Below, piece after piece: positions 29,403-39,518 of a stretch of DNA of 64,000 nucleotides. A model generated the notes under the pieces. The model had not been told where the DNA came from, searched no databases, and was given only the letters and a program-made list of their open reading frames with translations. The position numbers and the translations under genes are program-made. Positions within the stretch are counted from its first letter, which is position 1. Each line of letters begins with the position of its first letter. The stretch covers positions 2,666,001 through 2,730,000 of the forward strand of contig NZ_CP029008.1 of assembly GCF_024585165.1 (NCBI RefSeq), read 5' to 3'. Origin of the DNA: Bradyrhizobium sp. WBOS07 (GTDB taxonomy: Bacteria > Pseudomonadota > Alphaproteobacteria > Rhizobiales > Xanthobacteraceae).

Positions 29403-31688
29403 CTAGCCATTAACACGTTCGACTTTGGCGACGACCGCCTTGGCGCGCAGCTGGGCCAGGATCGCGCTCAAATGCTTCAGATCGTAGACTTCGAGATCGA
29501 TCGTCGTTTCCGTGAAGTCCGGTGAGCGGCGCTGCATGCTGATGTTGTCGATGTTGCCGTCGTGCTCGGCGATCACGGTCGCGATCTGCGCCAGCGCGCC
29601 GGGCTCGTTGACGTTCTCGACCTTGATGCGCGCCGGGAAGCGCTGCGGCGCAGAATCCTCGATGTCCCAGCGGACGTCGAGCCAGCGCTCCGGCTCCTCC
29701 TCGAAATCCTTCAGGGCCGGCGCCTGGATCGGGTAGATCGTGATGCCCTCGCCCGGCGTGACGATGCCGACGATGCGATCGCCCGGCACCGCGCCGCCGT
29801 TCGGCGCGAACTTGATCGGCAGATCGGAATTGATGCCGCGGATCGGAATCGCGACCGGGCTGCGCGGCTGCTCCGAGGACTTCTCCTTGAGCTTGGCGGC
29901 AAGCCCCTTCTTGACGCCGTAGCGCGCGATGCGCTCCTCCTTGTAGTCGGGGTACATCGCACGTGCGACGTGGGAGGCCTTGATCTCGCCGCGCCCCACG
30001 GCCGCCATCACGTCCTCGATCGAGGTCCGCGCGAGCCGCGGCAGTGCGCCCTTCAGCTTATCGTCGGCATATTCGATCTTGGCGCGCTCGAACAGGCGCT
30101 CGACGATGCGCCGGCCAAGACCGGCATATTGATCGCGCACCGCGGTTCGCGTGGCGCGGCGGATCGCGGCACGCGCCTTGCCGGTGATCGCGAGCGTCTC
30201 CCAGGCCGATGGCGGCGCCGATTGCGCCTCCGAGGTCAGCACCTCGACCTCGTCGCCGTTCTGCAGCTCCGAGGACAGCGGCGCGAACTGACCGTTGATC
30301 TTGCAGCCGACCGCGCTGTTGCCGACGTCGGTATGCACGGCATAGGCGAAGTCGATCACGTTGGCGTGGCGCGGCAGCGCGATCAGCTTGCCCTTCGGGG
30401 TGAAGCAGAACACCTGGTCGTGGAACAGCTCGAGCTTGGTATGCTCGAGGAATTCCTCCGGATTGGCGCTCTCCGAGAGGATGCCGATGGTGTGGCGCAG
30501 CCAGGCGAACGCGGTGGACTCGCGCTTGAGGAATTCGGTCGGCGACCCCACGCCTTCCTTGTAGAAGACGTGCGCGGCAATGCCGCGCTCGGCGATCTGG
30601 TCCATCGCCTCGGTGCGGATCTGCAGCTCGACGCGCTGGTTGCCGGGCCCGATCACCGTGGTGTGGATCGAGCGATAGTCGTTCTGCTTCGGTGTCGAGA
30701 TGTAGTCCTTGAAGCGCCCCGGCACGACCGGCCAGGTGGTGTGGACGATGCCGAGCGCGCGATAGCAGGACTCGATGTCGTTGACGACGAGGCGGAAGCC
30801 GAAGATGTCGGACAATTGCTCGAAGCCGACCGACTTGCGCTCCATCTTGGTCCAGATCGAGAACGGCTTCTTGCGGCGGCCGTAGACCCGCGCCCCCAGG
30901 CCCCTGTGGCGCAGATTGTTGGAGAGCTGGTCCTCGATCTCGCCGATCAGGTTGCGGTTGCGTTCGGCGAGCGCGTCGAGGCGCTGCATCACCACCGAAT
31001 AGGCTTCGGGATCGAGGGTGCGGAAGGACAGATCCTCCAGCTCCTCGCGCATTTCCTGCATGCCCATGCGCCCCGCGAGCGGCGCATAGATGTCGAGCGT
31101 CTCCTCGGCGATGCGCCTTCGCGATTCCGTCGGCACGAAATCCAGCGTGCGCATGTTGTGCAGACGGTCGGCGAGCTTGACCAGAAGCACGCGGACATCA
31201 TCGGCAATGGCCAGCAGCAATTTGCGCAGATTCTCGGCCTGCTTGGCCTCCCGCGACACCAGCTCGAGCCGCTTCAGCTTGGTCAGGCCCTCGACCAGCG
31301 CGCCGATCTCCGGCCCGAAAATCTGGTCGATCTCGGCCCGCGTCGCCTCGGTGTCCTCGATCGTGTCGTGGAGCAGCGCCGCCACGATGGTGGCGTCGTC
31401 GAGCTTCAGGTCGGTGAGAATCGCCGCGACTTCGAGCGGGTGCGAGAAATACGGATCGCCCGAGGCGCGGGTCTGCGAACCATGCGCCTTCATGGCGTAG
31501 ACATAGGCGCGATTCAGCAGGTCTTCGTTGGTGTTGGGATTGTAGGACCTGACGCGCTCGACGAGGTCATATTGACGCATCATGCGCGCGCGCGGCTTGG
31601 CCGGGCGCGCGACCGGCGCAGTCGGGGCCACGGCAACCGATTCGGTTGCGGCCTGCATCTGCGTGGATCTGCGGCGCCGATATACCAT
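29403..31688 (-). CDS. rsh: bifunctional (p)ppGpp synthetase/hydrolase, RelA/SpoT homologue
   Basis: The 761-residue stringent-response enzyme has an N-terminal HD hydrolase domain with AALLHDTIEDT and KLADRLHNMRTL. The synthetase domain contains IFGFRLVVNDIESCYRALG and NDYRSIHTTVIG. A TGS domain (GKLIALPRHANVIDFAYAVH) and a C-terminal ACT domain follow. Both catalytic centres look intact, as expected for the single Rsh of alpha-proteobacteria. A start at the later Met of MMRQYDLVERV is possible, because the first 35 residues are low-complexity. It lies downstream of rpoZ, separated by a terminator. Confidence 0.96.
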   Translation of the reverse strand: MVYRRRRSTQMQAATESVAVAPTAPVARPAKPRARMMRQYDLVERVRSYNPNTNEDLLNRAYVYAMKAHGSQTRASGDPYFSHPLEVAAILTDLKLDDATIVAALLHDTIEDTEATRAEIDQIFGPEIGALVEGLTKLKRLELVSREAKQAENLRKLLLAIADDVRVLLVKLADRLHNMRTLDFVPTESRRRIAEETLDIYAPLAGRMGMQEMREELEDLSFRTLDPEAYSVVMQRLDALAERNRNLIGEIEDQLSNNLRHRGLGARVYGRRKKPFSIWTKMERKSVGFEQLSDIFGFRLVVNDIESCYRALGIVHTTWPVVPGRFKDYISTPKQNDYRSIHTTVIGPGNQRVELQIRTEAMDQIAERGIAAHVFYKEGVGSPTEFLKRESTAFAWLRHTIGILSESANPEEFLEHTKLELFHDQVFCFTPKGKLIALPRHANVIDFAYAVHTDVGNSAVGCKINGQFAPLSSELQNGDEVEVLTSEAQSAPPSAWETLAITGKARAAIRRATRTAVRDQYAGLGRRIVERLFERAKIEYADDKLKGALPRLARTSIEDVMAAVGRGEIKASHVARAMYPDYKEERIARYGVKKGLAAKLKEKSSEQPRSPVAIPIRGINSDLPIKFAPNGGAVPGDRIVGIVTPGEGITIYPIQAPALKDFEEEPERWLDVRWDIEDSAPQRFPARIKVENVNEPGALAQIATVIAEHDGNIDNISMQRRSPDFTETTIDLEVYDLKHLSAILAQLRAKAVVAKVERVNG

Positions 31689-31829
31689 TCCGTCCTGCCT
31701 TCAAGCGGGCCTGGGCCGGCCCCTTGTATACATCTTAGCTCCGATCGCGCTTGCGTCCGATCAATTCAGTGACAGGGCGCAGCGCCGACCCAACGCTATG
31801 GTAACCACGAAAACGTCAACAAAAGCAAA

Positions 31830-31851
31830 GGCCCGAACGACGGTTCGGGCC
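31830..31851 (-). terminator. Rho-independent terminator of rpoZ
   Basis: The perfect 9-bp stem GGCCCGAAC / GTTCGGGCC has a GACG loop. On the minus strand a T-rich run (TTTGCTTTTGTT) follows, 42 bp after the rpoZ stop. Confidence 0.8.
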
Positions 31852-31892
31852 TTCGATCAGATCACAAGAAGTCGACGATCGCGACGGACGAT

Positions 31893-32285
31893 TTACTCGT
31901 CCTCCTCGGGCTGCTCCTCGGGCGGCGCAAGGCCTTCGAGACCCTTCAGGAGCTCCTCTTCGGTCATGCGCTCGACGGCGACTTCGGTATCGTCCGCATC
32001 GACGCTCGCACCCGCGGAACCGATCAGCGGCACCGTATCCGGCTCGGGCTCGTCGACCTCGACGAACTTCTGCAGCGAGTGCACCAGCTCCTCGCGCAGG
32101 TCCTCCGGCGAAATGGTCGTGTCCGCAATTTCGCGCAAAGACACAACAGGGTTCTTGTCGTTATCGCGGTCAACCGTTAGTTGTGAACCGGACGAGATCA
32201 TGCGGGCACGGTGGGCGGCCAGCAGGACCAGGTCAAACCGGTTGTCGACCTTGTCGATACAATCTTCTACGGTGACGCGAGCCAT
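31893..32285 (-). CDS. rpoZ: RNA polymerase omega subunit
   Basis: The 130-residue omega subunit helps fold and recruit beta-prime and can bind ppGpp in proteobacteria. The family N-terminus [20 protein letters not shown] continues with [12 protein letters not shown]. The C-terminal half is acidic (Glu/Asp-rich), typical of alpha-proteobacterial omega. It is close to rsh, which makes ppGpp, but the hairpin between them suggests separate transcripts. Confidence 0.96.
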   Translation of the reverse strand: MARVTVEDCIDKVDNRFDLVLLAAHRARMISSGSQLTVDRDNDKNPVVSLREIADTTISPEDLREELVHSLQKFVEVDEPEPDTVPLIGSAGASVDADDTEVAVERMTEEELLKGLEGLAPPEEQPEEDE

Positions 32286-32614
32286 GGACTGTCGCTCCGT
32301 TGTGGGTGGGACGAAATATGTGGATGATTGGGGCTAGTTATAGGGGCCGGGGCGGTTTCGCAAGGCCAATTTGTGATTTGGCCTCGCCAAACGGCTCTGC
32401 TACCCCCACATTGGGGTTGGGATGGGTGGTTTCCCGGGTTGCCATCAAGGGTAGCGCCGGGTGTATGCAAGTCCGTCATAACTATACCTTGATTGCCCCG
32501 ACTTCTCCGGATTTGCGGTTTCGACGGGTCTGAGCGGCACTCTGGAAACGCGCGGCTTGCTGTCGCCGCGCCAACAATAAAACGATCAAACACGAACACT
32601 ACGCGAGCAACTGA
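32286..32614. other. divergent promoter region between rpoZ and NYN gene
   Basis: The 329-bp spacer must contain promoters in both directions. A TATGCA-to-TAACTATAC stretch at about 32463-32486 is a candidate plus-strand promoter. A TTCGACGGG followed by CAACAATAA resembles parts of tmRNA, but no tag sequence or CCA-ending acceptor was found. No gene is supported. Confidence 0.45.
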
Positions 32615-33259
32615 ATGTCACCTTCTCCTACCAACAAGATCGCGCTCTTCATCGACGGGGCCAATCTCTACGCGACGGCGAAAACTCTGGGCTTCGACAT
32701 CGACTACAAGCGCCTGCTGAAGGAGTTTCAGGGCCGCGGGACGCTGCTCCGGGCGTTCTACTACACCGCCATCATCGAGGATCAGGAATATTCCTCGATC
32801 CGCCCGCTGATCGACTGGCTGGACTACAACGGCTACACCGTCGTCACCAAGGCGACCAAGGAGTTCATCGACGCCTCCGGCCGCCGCAAGGTCAAGGGCA
32901 ACATGGACATCGAGCTCGCCGTGGATGCCATGGAGCTCGCCGAGCACATCGACCAGATGGTGCTGTTCTCCGGCGACGGCGACTTCCGCTCCCTGGTCGA
33001 GGCCGTGCAGCGCCGCGGCGTGCGGGTCACGGTGATCTCGACCATCGCCAGCCAGCCGCCGATGATCGCCGACGAGCTGCGCCGCCAGGCCGACGTCTTC
33101 ACCGACCTCGTCGAGCTGCAGTCCAAGCTCGGCCGTGATCCGTCCGAACGCCCCGCCCCGCGCGACCGCGGCGAGCGCGAGGCCCGCCACCACGCCCCGC
33201 AATTCCTCCAGCGCGCAACCACGATGGCGCCGAGGGGCGATGACGACTTCGAGGAGTGA
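32615..33259 (+). CDS. NYN-domain (LabA/DUF88) ribonuclease-like protein
   Basis: The 214-residue protein has a PIN-like NYN domain. Acidic residues lie in ALFIDGANLYATAK near 10-23, KGNMDIELAVDAM near 93-105 and LFSGDGDFRSLVE near 115-127. These match the metal-binding Asp pattern of LabA-type nucleases. The C-terminal 40 residues are charged and probably disordered. It overlaps the start of the uracil-DNA glycosylase gene by 20 bp. An RNase role is inferred from the fold, not shown. Confidence 0.88.
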   Translation: MSPSPTNKIALFIDGANLYATAKTLGFDIDYKRLLKEFQGRGTLLRAFYYTAIIEDQEYSSIRPLIDWLDYNGYTVVTKATKEFIDASGRRKVKGNMDIELAVDAMELAEHIDQMVLFSGDGDFRSLVEAVQRRGVRVTVISTIASQPPMIADELRRQADVFTDLVELQSKLGRDPSERPAPRDRGEREARHHAPQFLQRATTMAPRGDDDFEE

Positions 33260-33914
33260 GGCGGCTCGGCCGAGCCGCCAGTCTCCCACCGTCGTTCCCG
33301 ACCGCGATTGCCCGCTCTGTCCGCGCCTGGTTGCCTTTCGCGAGGCAAACCGCGCGCGCGAGCCCTTGTGGCACAATGCGCCGGTGGCCCCCTTCGGCGA
33401 CATCAAGGCGCGCCTCCTGATCGTCGGCCTCGCGCCGGGGATGCAGGGCGCCAACCGGACGGGACGGCCGTTCACCGGCGATTATGCCGGCGACCTGCTC
33501 TACGCCACGCTGCTCGAATACGGCTTCGCCAGGGGTACCTACCAGGCGCGTCCCGATGACGGCCTGAAGCTGATCGACTGTCGGATCGCCAATGCCGTGC
33601 ATTGCGTGCCGCCGCAGAACAAGCCGCTACCGGCGGAGATCAACACCTGCCGGCGGTTCCTGGTCGCCAATCTCGAGACGATGCCGAAGTTGCGCGCGAT
33701 CATCGCGCTCGGCCGAATTGCGCACGACAGCGTGCTCAAGCCGCTGAAGCTGAAGGCTTCCGAGGCCCCGTTCGGCCATGGCGCCGTGCACCAGGCCGGC
33801 GCATTCAAGCTCTACGACAGCTACCATTGCTCGCGCTACAACACGAACACCGGCGTGCTGACGCCGGACATGTTCCGCAGCGTGTTCGCGAAGGTGAAGG
33901 CGGACCTGGATTAG
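33240..33914 (+). CDS. uracil-DNA glycosylase, type 5-like
   Basis: The 224-residue UDG-superfamily enzyme has DCPLCPRLVAFRE near the N-terminus, supplying iron-sulfur-cluster cysteines. Motif 1 is GLAPGMQGANRTGRPFTGD, followed by NAVHCVPPQNKPLP and ALGRIAHDSVLK. A C-terminal YDSYHCSRYNTNTG loop is present. The NRTGRPFTGD pattern is the type 5 (UdgB) signature rather than type 4. I chose the ATG at 33240 because GAGGGG lies just upstream; it overlaps the NYN gene. The 3' ends of this gene and the peroxiredoxin gene overlap by 4 bp. Confidence 0.88.
   Translation: MTTSRSEAARPSRQSPTVVPDRDCPLCPRLVAFREANRAREPLWHNAPVAPFGDIKARLLIVGLAPGMQGANRTGRPFTGDYAGDLLYATLLEYGFARGTYQARPDDGLKLIDCRIANAVHCVPPQNKPLPAEINTCRRFLVANLETMPKLRAIIALGRIAHDSVLKPLKLKASEAPFGHGAVHQAGAFKLYDSYHCSRYNTNTGVLTPDMFRSVFAKVKADLD
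33260..33279. repeat. 20-bp perfect palindrome at the NYN/UDG junction
   Basis: GGCGGCTCGGCCGAGCCGCC starts one base after the NYN stop and lies inside the first codons of the glycosylase. It could form a strong hairpin in mRNA and affect translation of the second gene. Confidence 0.7.
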
Positions 33915-34489
33915 CTCCTGGGGTTGGCCTTGAGCCAGTCCAGCACGTCGCCGGCGTTCCGGTCGGGCGGAAACACGGGATAGAAGACGTGCGTGATACT
34001 GGCGTCGTCGATGATCAGCGCGAGGCGCCTGATCAGCGTGAGGCCCGCGACCTCCATGGTCGGCAGCTTCAGCGCGCGCGTCAGCGCCAGCTTCTCGTCC
34101 GACAGCACGGGGAACGGCAGATGCAGCCGTGAGGCCATCTCGGTCTGGTAGGCGTTGCTCTGGGTCGAGAGGCCGAACACGTGGGCAGCGCCGGCGGCCT
34201 TCAGTTCGGCGAACAGGTCGCGAAACGCGCAGGTCTGCGGCGTGCAACCGCGCGCGCCTGGAATCATGTCCCAATCATCGACCAGCGCGATCTTGCCGGG
34301 CTCGCCGGTGCGCGGATAGGCGAACACCACGGTCCGGCCGCGCAGCGCCGACAGGCTCACTGAGGTGTCGTTGGTCGCGAGCAGGCCGATCGGCGGCACC
34401 ACCATGCCGGTGAGATGCGCGGCCGCGCCGTCATCGACCGGTGCGGGAATCCGGCTCCAATCGACCTCGAGCAGGTTCCGCTGGGTCAT
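33911..34489 (-). CDS. peroxiredoxin (AhpC/TSA, BCP-like)
   Basis: The 192-residue thioredoxin-fold peroxidase has the active-site segment PGARGCTPQTCAFRD with two cysteines five residues apart, the spacing seen in atypical two-Cys BCP/PrxQ proteins. The remainder (LFAELKAAGAAHVFGLSTQS, FPVLSDEKLAL) matches peroxiredoxin strands. An N-terminal extension of about 45 residues precedes the usual domain start. It lies 4 bp downstream of smpB. It probably reduces hydroperoxides in the cytoplasm. Confidence 0.88.
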   Translation of the reverse strand: MTQRNLLEVDWSRIPAPVDDGAAAHLTGMVVPPIGLLATNDTSVSLSALRGRTVVFAYPRTGEPGKIALVDDWDMIPGARGCTPQTCAFRDLFAELKAAGAAHVFGLSTQSNAYQTEMASRLHLPFPVLSDEKLALTRALKLPTMEVAGLTLIRRLALIIDDASITHVFYPVFPPDRNAGDVLDWLKANPRS

Positions 34490-34493
34490 CTCG

Positions 34494-34967
34494 TCAGCCC
34501 CTCGCCCGCATCAGGCGCCCCTTCTCCCGGCTCCAATCGCGCTTCTTCTCGGTCTCGCGCTTGTCGTGCAGCTTCTTGCCCTTTGCAACCGCCAGCTGCA
34601 ATTTGGCGCGGCCACGCTCGTTGAAATAGAGCTTGAGCGGGATCAGCGTCATGCCCTCGCGGTCGACCGCGCCCATCAGCTTGTTGATCTGCCGGCGATG
34701 GAGCAGCAGTTTTCGCGGCCGTTTGGGCTCATGGTTGAAGCGATTGCCCTGGAGATATTCGGGAATGGTGGCGTTGATCAGCCAGATCTCGCCGTCCTTG
34801 GAATCGGCGTAGGATTCCGCGATCGTGCTCTTGCCGTTGCGGATCGACTTGACCTCGGTGCCGGTCAGCGCAATGCCCGCCTCGATCGTGTCCTCGATCG
34901 CATAGTTGAAGCGGGCCTTGCGATTTTCCGCCATGACCTTGATTGGACGTTCGTTTTTATCGGCCAT
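34494..34967 (-). CDS. smpB: SsrA-binding protein SmpB
   Basis: The 157-residue tmRNA-binding protein is needed for ribosome rescue. The OB-barrel core contains [21 protein letters not shown] and [20 protein letters not shown]. The C-terminal tail ends [17 protein letters not shown], the basic helix that enters the mRNA channel. It is part of the run dapA-mscL-smpB-peroxiredoxin on the minus strand. Confidence 0.97.
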   Translation of the reverse strand: MADKNERPIKVMAENRKARFNYAIEDTIEAGIALTGTEVKSIRNGKSTIAESYADSKDGEIWLINATIPEYLQGNRFNHEPKRPRKLLLHRRQINKLMGAVDREGMTLIPLKLYFNERGRAKLQLAVAKGKKLHDKRETEKKRDWSREKGRLMRARG

Positions 34968-35027
34968 GAGAGGACAAACCCGATCGAGATGCGCAGCAAG
35001 GCTAACAGTTTGGATGAAGCGCGCGCG

Positions 35028-35468
35028 TCACTTCTTGAGGAGGTCGCGGATCTCGGTCAGCAGTTCGACCTCGGCCGACGGCTTCGGCGGCGCGGCGGGC
35101 GCGGCCTCCTCCTTGCGCTTCAGCGTGTTCATGGCGCGGATCACCAGGAACAACACGAAGGCAACGATGATGAAGTTGATCGTCAGCGTCAGGAAGCTGC
35201 CGTAAGCAAGGACGGCGCCTTGCTTTTTCGCATCAGCTAAGTTGGTGGCTGTGACCGCCTTCGACAAGGGGGCGAAGTAGTTCGAGAAGTCGAGGCCACC
35301 GGTGACGGCGCCGATGATCGGCATGATGATGTCACCGACCAGCGACGTGACGATGGCGCCGAAGGCCGCGCCGATGATGACGCCGACCGCGAGATCGACG
35401 ACATTGCCCTTCATGGCGAATTCGCGGAACTCCGTGAGCATCCGCCTGCCCTTGTCGTCGACGCTCAT
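35028..35468 (-). CDS. mscL: large-conductance mechanosensitive channel
   Basis: The 146-residue inner-membrane channel opens under membrane tension during hypo-osmotic shock. TM1 carries the gate sequence [20 protein letters not shown], and TM2 contains [19 protein letters not shown]. The cytoplasmic helical bundle is at the C-terminus. An internal Met ([13 protein letters not shown]) at about 35441 is the start used in most homologues, so the first nine residues may not be translated. Confidence 0.95.
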   Translation of the reverse strand: MSVDDKGRRMLTEFREFAMKGNVVDLAVGVIIGAAFGAIVTSLVGDIIMPIIGAVTGGLDFSNYFAPLSKAVTATNLADAKKQGAVLAYGSFLTLTINFIIVAFVLFLVIRAMNTLKRKEEAAPAAPPKPSAEVELLTEIRDLLKK

Positions 35469-35495
35469 GAACGGCCTCCCCGATTGGTCAACCCA

Positions 35496-36386
35496 TCAGT
35501 TGATCAGCCCAGCGTGCACCATGGCGCTGCGCACCGCAACGCGCGTCGGCTCGCTGACCGGCACCATCGGCAAGCGCAGCGACTCGTCCAGCTTGCCGAG
35601 CAGCGACATCGCATACTTGATCGGTGCCGGATTGCTCTCGATGAAGAGGTTGTTGTGCAGCGGCATCAGCTTGTCGTGGATCGCCAGCGCCGCCTTGGTG
35701 TCGCCCTTCTGCCAGGCGGCGTGAAACTCCGAGCACAGGCGCGGCGCGACGTTCGAGGTCACTGAGATGCAGCCGTGGCCGCCATGCGCCATGTAGCCGA
35801 TGATGGTGGCGTCCTCGCCGGAGAGCTGGTTGAAGTCCTCGCCCATCGCCGCGCGCTGCTGCGACACCCGCACCATGCTGGCGGTGGCATCCTTGACGCC
35901 GGCGATGTTCTTCAGCTCCCACAGCCGCTTCATGGTGTCGACCGACATGTCGATCACCGAGCGCGGCGGGATGTTGTAGATGATGATCGGAATCCCGATC
36001 GCGTCGTTGATCGCCTTGAAGTGCTGGTACATGCCTTCCTGGGTCGGCTTGTTGTAGTAGGGCGTCACCACCAGCACGGCGTCCGCGCCCGCCTTCTCGG
36101 CGTGCTGGGAGAGCTCGACCGCCTCCTTGGTCGAGTTGGAGCCGGCGCCCGCGATGACAGGCACGCGGCCCTTGGCTTCAGCGATGCACCACTCGACCAC
36201 CTTCTTGTGCTCGTCATGGCTGAGCGTCGGGCTCTCGCCGGTGGTGCCGACCGGGACCAGGCCGTTGGTGCCTTCCGAGATCTGCCAGTTGACCAGCGAG
36301 CGGAACGCGGCCTCGTCCAGCGAACCGTTCTTGAACGGGGTGACCAAGGCGGTGAACGACCCCCGGAATTTCGTCTTGGCTGCCAT
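35496..36386 (-). CDS. dapA: 4-hydroxy-tetrahydrodipicolinate synthase
   Basis: The 296-residue class I aldolase makes the first committed intermediate of lysine and diaminopimelate synthesis from aspartate semialdehyde and pyruvate. Visible motifs are [15 protein letters not shown], the Tyr-containing [15 protein letters not shown], and the Schiff-base Lys in [11 protein letters not shown] chose the ATG at 36386, not the frame start at 36425, because GGAGGAA lies six bases upstream. Confidence 0.95.
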   Translation of the reverse strand: MAAKTKFRGSFTALVTPFKNGSLDEAAFRSLVNWQISEGTNGLVPVGTTGESPTLSHDEHKKVVEWCIAEAKGRVPVIAGAGSNSTKEAVELSQHAEKAGADAVLVVTPYYNKPTQEGMYQHFKAINDAIGIPIIIYNIPPRSVIDMSVDTMKRLWELKNIAGVKDATASMVRVSQQRAAMGEDFNQLSGEDATIIGYMAHGGHGCISVTSNVAPRLCSEFHAAWQKGDTKAALAIHDKLMPLHNNLFIESNPAPIKYAMSLLGKLDESLRLPMVPVSEPTRVAVRSAMVHAGLIN

Positions 36387-36609
36387 GGACTTCCTCCGTA
36401 CGCGGCGATCTCGAGCAAGCGCCATTCATATCGGGTCTGTCCCGCCGGTAAAAGACCCGCTGCCGAGTGACGCACCGTTTAGGCCGCGATTTTGCCGCGG
36501 TGATGGTGCAAATCGGTCCGAGGTAAGCGGCTGTTGGTATTTTGTCCGCATATTCAATCAAATACAGCTAGATCTTGAGCCACTTGACTGATTCGGGGCG
36601 ACGATACCC

Positions 36610-39046
36610 GTGACCTCATTCCCTCGTGCCGCCTGGCGGTCCACCGGCCTCGTCCTGTGCCTGATGGCAGGGCTGTCGGTAGGATGTGCCGCCCTGGCCA
36701 AGTCCAATGAGACGCCTGCAGAAACCGCAAAGCCGGCCGCCAAGGACGCATCCAAGGATGCAGCCAAGGGCTCGTCCAAGGACACCAAAGGATCCGGCAA
36801 GGACGCGGCCAAGGATACAGCCAAGGGCGCGGGCAAGGGCGCGGCTGCCGCGCCGGCCAAGGACGCCGTGAAGAAGCCGGCCAAGGACGCTGGCAAGAGC
36901 GCCGGGAAAGACGCGGCGAAGGACAAGCCCAAGCCCGCCCCAACGGCTGCTGCAACGCCTGCCGCAGCGGCGCCTGCGCCGAAAGCACATCCGGCTGCCG
37001 GCGGTTCCCCTCCGAAAGCAGCCCCCGCGACGGCCGCGGTCAAACCTTCCGCCCCTCCCCGCCCCCGTACTGGCTCCGGCGACCCGCCAGCATGCGACCC
37101 CGCGCAAGCCGGTCGTCCCGGCCGCGGTCGCAGCGACGTCGTCGACGTCGCAGGGCGACAAGGAGACGCTGGAGAGCGTGATCGAACTGGTGCGCAAGCG
37201 CAAGGCGGCCGACGCCACCAATGCGGCGGCCGGCATCTCGGATCCGGTCGCGCGCAAGCTCGCGGAATGGATCATCCTGCGCAGCGAGGACAACGGCGCG
37301 AGCGTGGAGCGCTACCGCGCCTTCCTCTCCGCCAATCCGAGCTGGCCGTCGCAGACCTTCCTGCGCCGGCGCCTCGAAGCTGCGATGTGGGACGACAGGC
37401 GCGACGATTCCGTAGCGTGGTCGTGGTTCGAGCACGAGTCTCCGATCTCCGCCAAGGGCCGCTTCATGCTCGCCAAGGCGATGCTGTCGCGCGGCGACCG
37501 CGCCAATGCCGAGCGGCTGGTGCGCGAGGCCTGGCGCAGCGATCCGATGTCGGAGGACACCGAGAACAACGCGCTTGACCAGTTCGGCGCCCTGCTGTCG
37601 CCGGGCGACCAGAAGGCGCGGATGGACACCCTGCTCTACGGCAGCGAGAACGAGGCCGCGCTGCGCGCCGCAAAGCGCCTCGGCGCCGGCTATGTCGCGC
37701 TCGCCAAGGCCCGCATCGCCGCGGTCAAGAAAGCGCCGAACGCGCGCGCGCTGCTCGACGCGGTGCCGCGCGAGCTGCACAACGATCCCGGCTTCCTCTT
37801 CAGCAAGATCCAGCTGCTGCGCCGCGAGGAGAAGTTTGCCGAGGCGGCCCAGCTGATGCTGTCGGCGCCGAAGGATCCGGGCCGCCTCCACAATCTCGAC
37901 GAATGGTGGATCGAGCGGCGCCTTTTGGCGCGCAAGATGATCGACACCGAGGAATTCCGCAGCGCCTATCTGATCGCGCGCGATGCCGCGCTGCCCTCGC
38001 GCGACATCTACAAGACCGAGCAGGAGTTCACCGCCGGGTGGATCGCGCTGCGCTTCCTCAACGATCCCGCCGCCGCCGCGCAGCATTTCGCCCGCATCGG
38101 CGTCGGCAGCGTCAATCCGACCGCGTTGGCGCGCGCCGGCTATTGGCAGGGCCGCGCCGCGGAAGCGATGGGTCGTCAGCAGGAGGCGCGCAACGCCTAT
38201 GCGCGCGCTGCCGAGCAATCGACCAGCTATTACGGCCAGCTCGCGCGGGCCAAGCTCGGCCTGCCGCAGATCGAGCTCAACAATCCGCCGCGTGGCCGCG
38301 GCGCCGACCGGCTGGAGATCGTCCGCGCTGCGCATCTGCTGTACGAGCTCGACGAGCGCGAGATGGCGATACCGCTGCTGGCCGACATGGGCGAGAACGG
38401 CGATCCCGAAGCGCTCGCCGGCCTCGGCGAGCTCACCCAACGCTACAGCGACGCGCGCGGCATGCTCCTGCTCGGCAAGGCTGCGCTCAACCGCGGCCTG
38501 CCGTTCGACTTCTACGCCTACCCCGTCAACGGCATTCCGCAGTTCACGCCGATCGGCCCCGAGGTCGAGCGCAGCATCATCTACGCCATCGCGCGGCAGG
38601 AAAGCGCATTCAACCCACGCGTGGTTTCACCGGCGCAGGCCTACGGGCTGATGCAGGTGACGCCGGACGCTGCCCGCTACGTCTGCAAGCGCCACGGCGC
38701 CACTTACGATCTGGGCCGGCTGAAGAACGATTCGGTCTACAACGCCACGCTCGGCTCGGCCGAGCTCGGCGGACTGCTCGAGGATTACCGCGGCTCCTAC
38801 ATCATGACGTTTGCGGCCTACAATGCCGGTCGCGGCAGCGTGAAGAAGTGGGTCGAACGCTACGGCGATCCGCGCAACCCGAAGGTGGACGCGGTCGACT
38901 GGGTGGAGCTGATTCCGTTCTCCGAAACGCGCAATTACGTGCAGCGGATCATGGAGAACCTCCAGGTCTACCGCGCCCGTTTCGGCGGCGGCACGCGCTT
39001 GCAGATCGAGGCCGATCTGCGTCGCGGCGCCGCAAGCGTGGAATAG
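36610..39046 (+). CDS. soluble lytic murein transglycosylase, frameshifted in a C-rich tract
   Basis: The signal peptide and an Ala/Lys/Pro-rich linker are read in one frame from 36610. The rest of the protein is read in the +1 frame, open through 37178-39046. That part has a TPR-like superhelix and a C-terminal SLT domain with catalytic Glu in IYAIARQESAFNPRVVSPAQ, then AYGLMQVTPDAARY and FAAYNAGRGSVKKWV. Removing one C from the CCCCC run near 37051-37055 joins the two frames smoothly into a normal Slt. The cause may be sequencing error, true mutation or programmed shifting. The protein cleaves peptidoglycan in the periplasm. Confidence 0.8.
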
Positions 39047-39175
39047 CACGCATCCAGGTCGCGGTGCTGCAGGCGTTCGGCATGATTCCATGACAGTCCC
39101 GATCACGTTGCCATATAATTGGAACCGGCATTGCCACCCATCGGTTGGTAGGCTCTACAAACCTGGAGACGTGTC

Positions 39176-39448
39176 ATGTTGCGCATAGTCGGTGCATTCG
39201 CGATCGCGGCCGTGTTCTTGTCCGCTCTTCCCGGCGGTAGCTCGACTGCTTACGGCAAGAACCGCCAGCAACCCCGGCAGGCGGAGGCCATTCAGGATCG
39301 CTATTGCCTGCAGGGGCGGCGTTGGGGCTATCCCGGCAACTGCCAGTTCTCCACTTACGCCCAGTGCATGGCGACCGCGTCAGGCACGATCGATGCCTGC
39401 GGGCTGAACCCCACCTATGCCTTCCGGGAGGGGAGAGGTGCAAGATAG
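39176..39448 (+). CDS. small secreted DUF3551-type protein
   Basis: The 90-residue protein has an N-terminal signal peptide (MLRIVGAFAIAAVFLSALPG). The mature core is YCLQGRRWGYPGNCQFSTYA followed by QCMATASGTIDACGLNP, with four cysteines spaced as in the DUF3551 proteins common in Bradyrhizobium. It is probably periplasmic with disulfides. Function is unknown. A second member lies at 39519-39821 on the other strand. Confidence 0.8.
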   Translation: MLRIVGAFAIAAVFLSALPGGSSTAYGKNRQQPRQAEAIQDRYCLQGRRWGYPGNCQFSTYAQCMATASGTIDACGLNPTYAFREGRGAR

Positions 39449-39518
39449 TCGTCTGACCGCGCTCTCCTGAGAGTGCGCAGGCACGCTCAGACCCGCCCCC
39501 GACCTTAGGATCCGATCG

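Noticed and set aside
32503..32580. Possible tmRNA coding piece (TTCGACGGG and CAACAATAA)
   Set aside because: No ANDN-type tag ending in Ala-Ala and no acceptor piece with CCA were found on either strand of the spacer. A covariance-model search would settle it.
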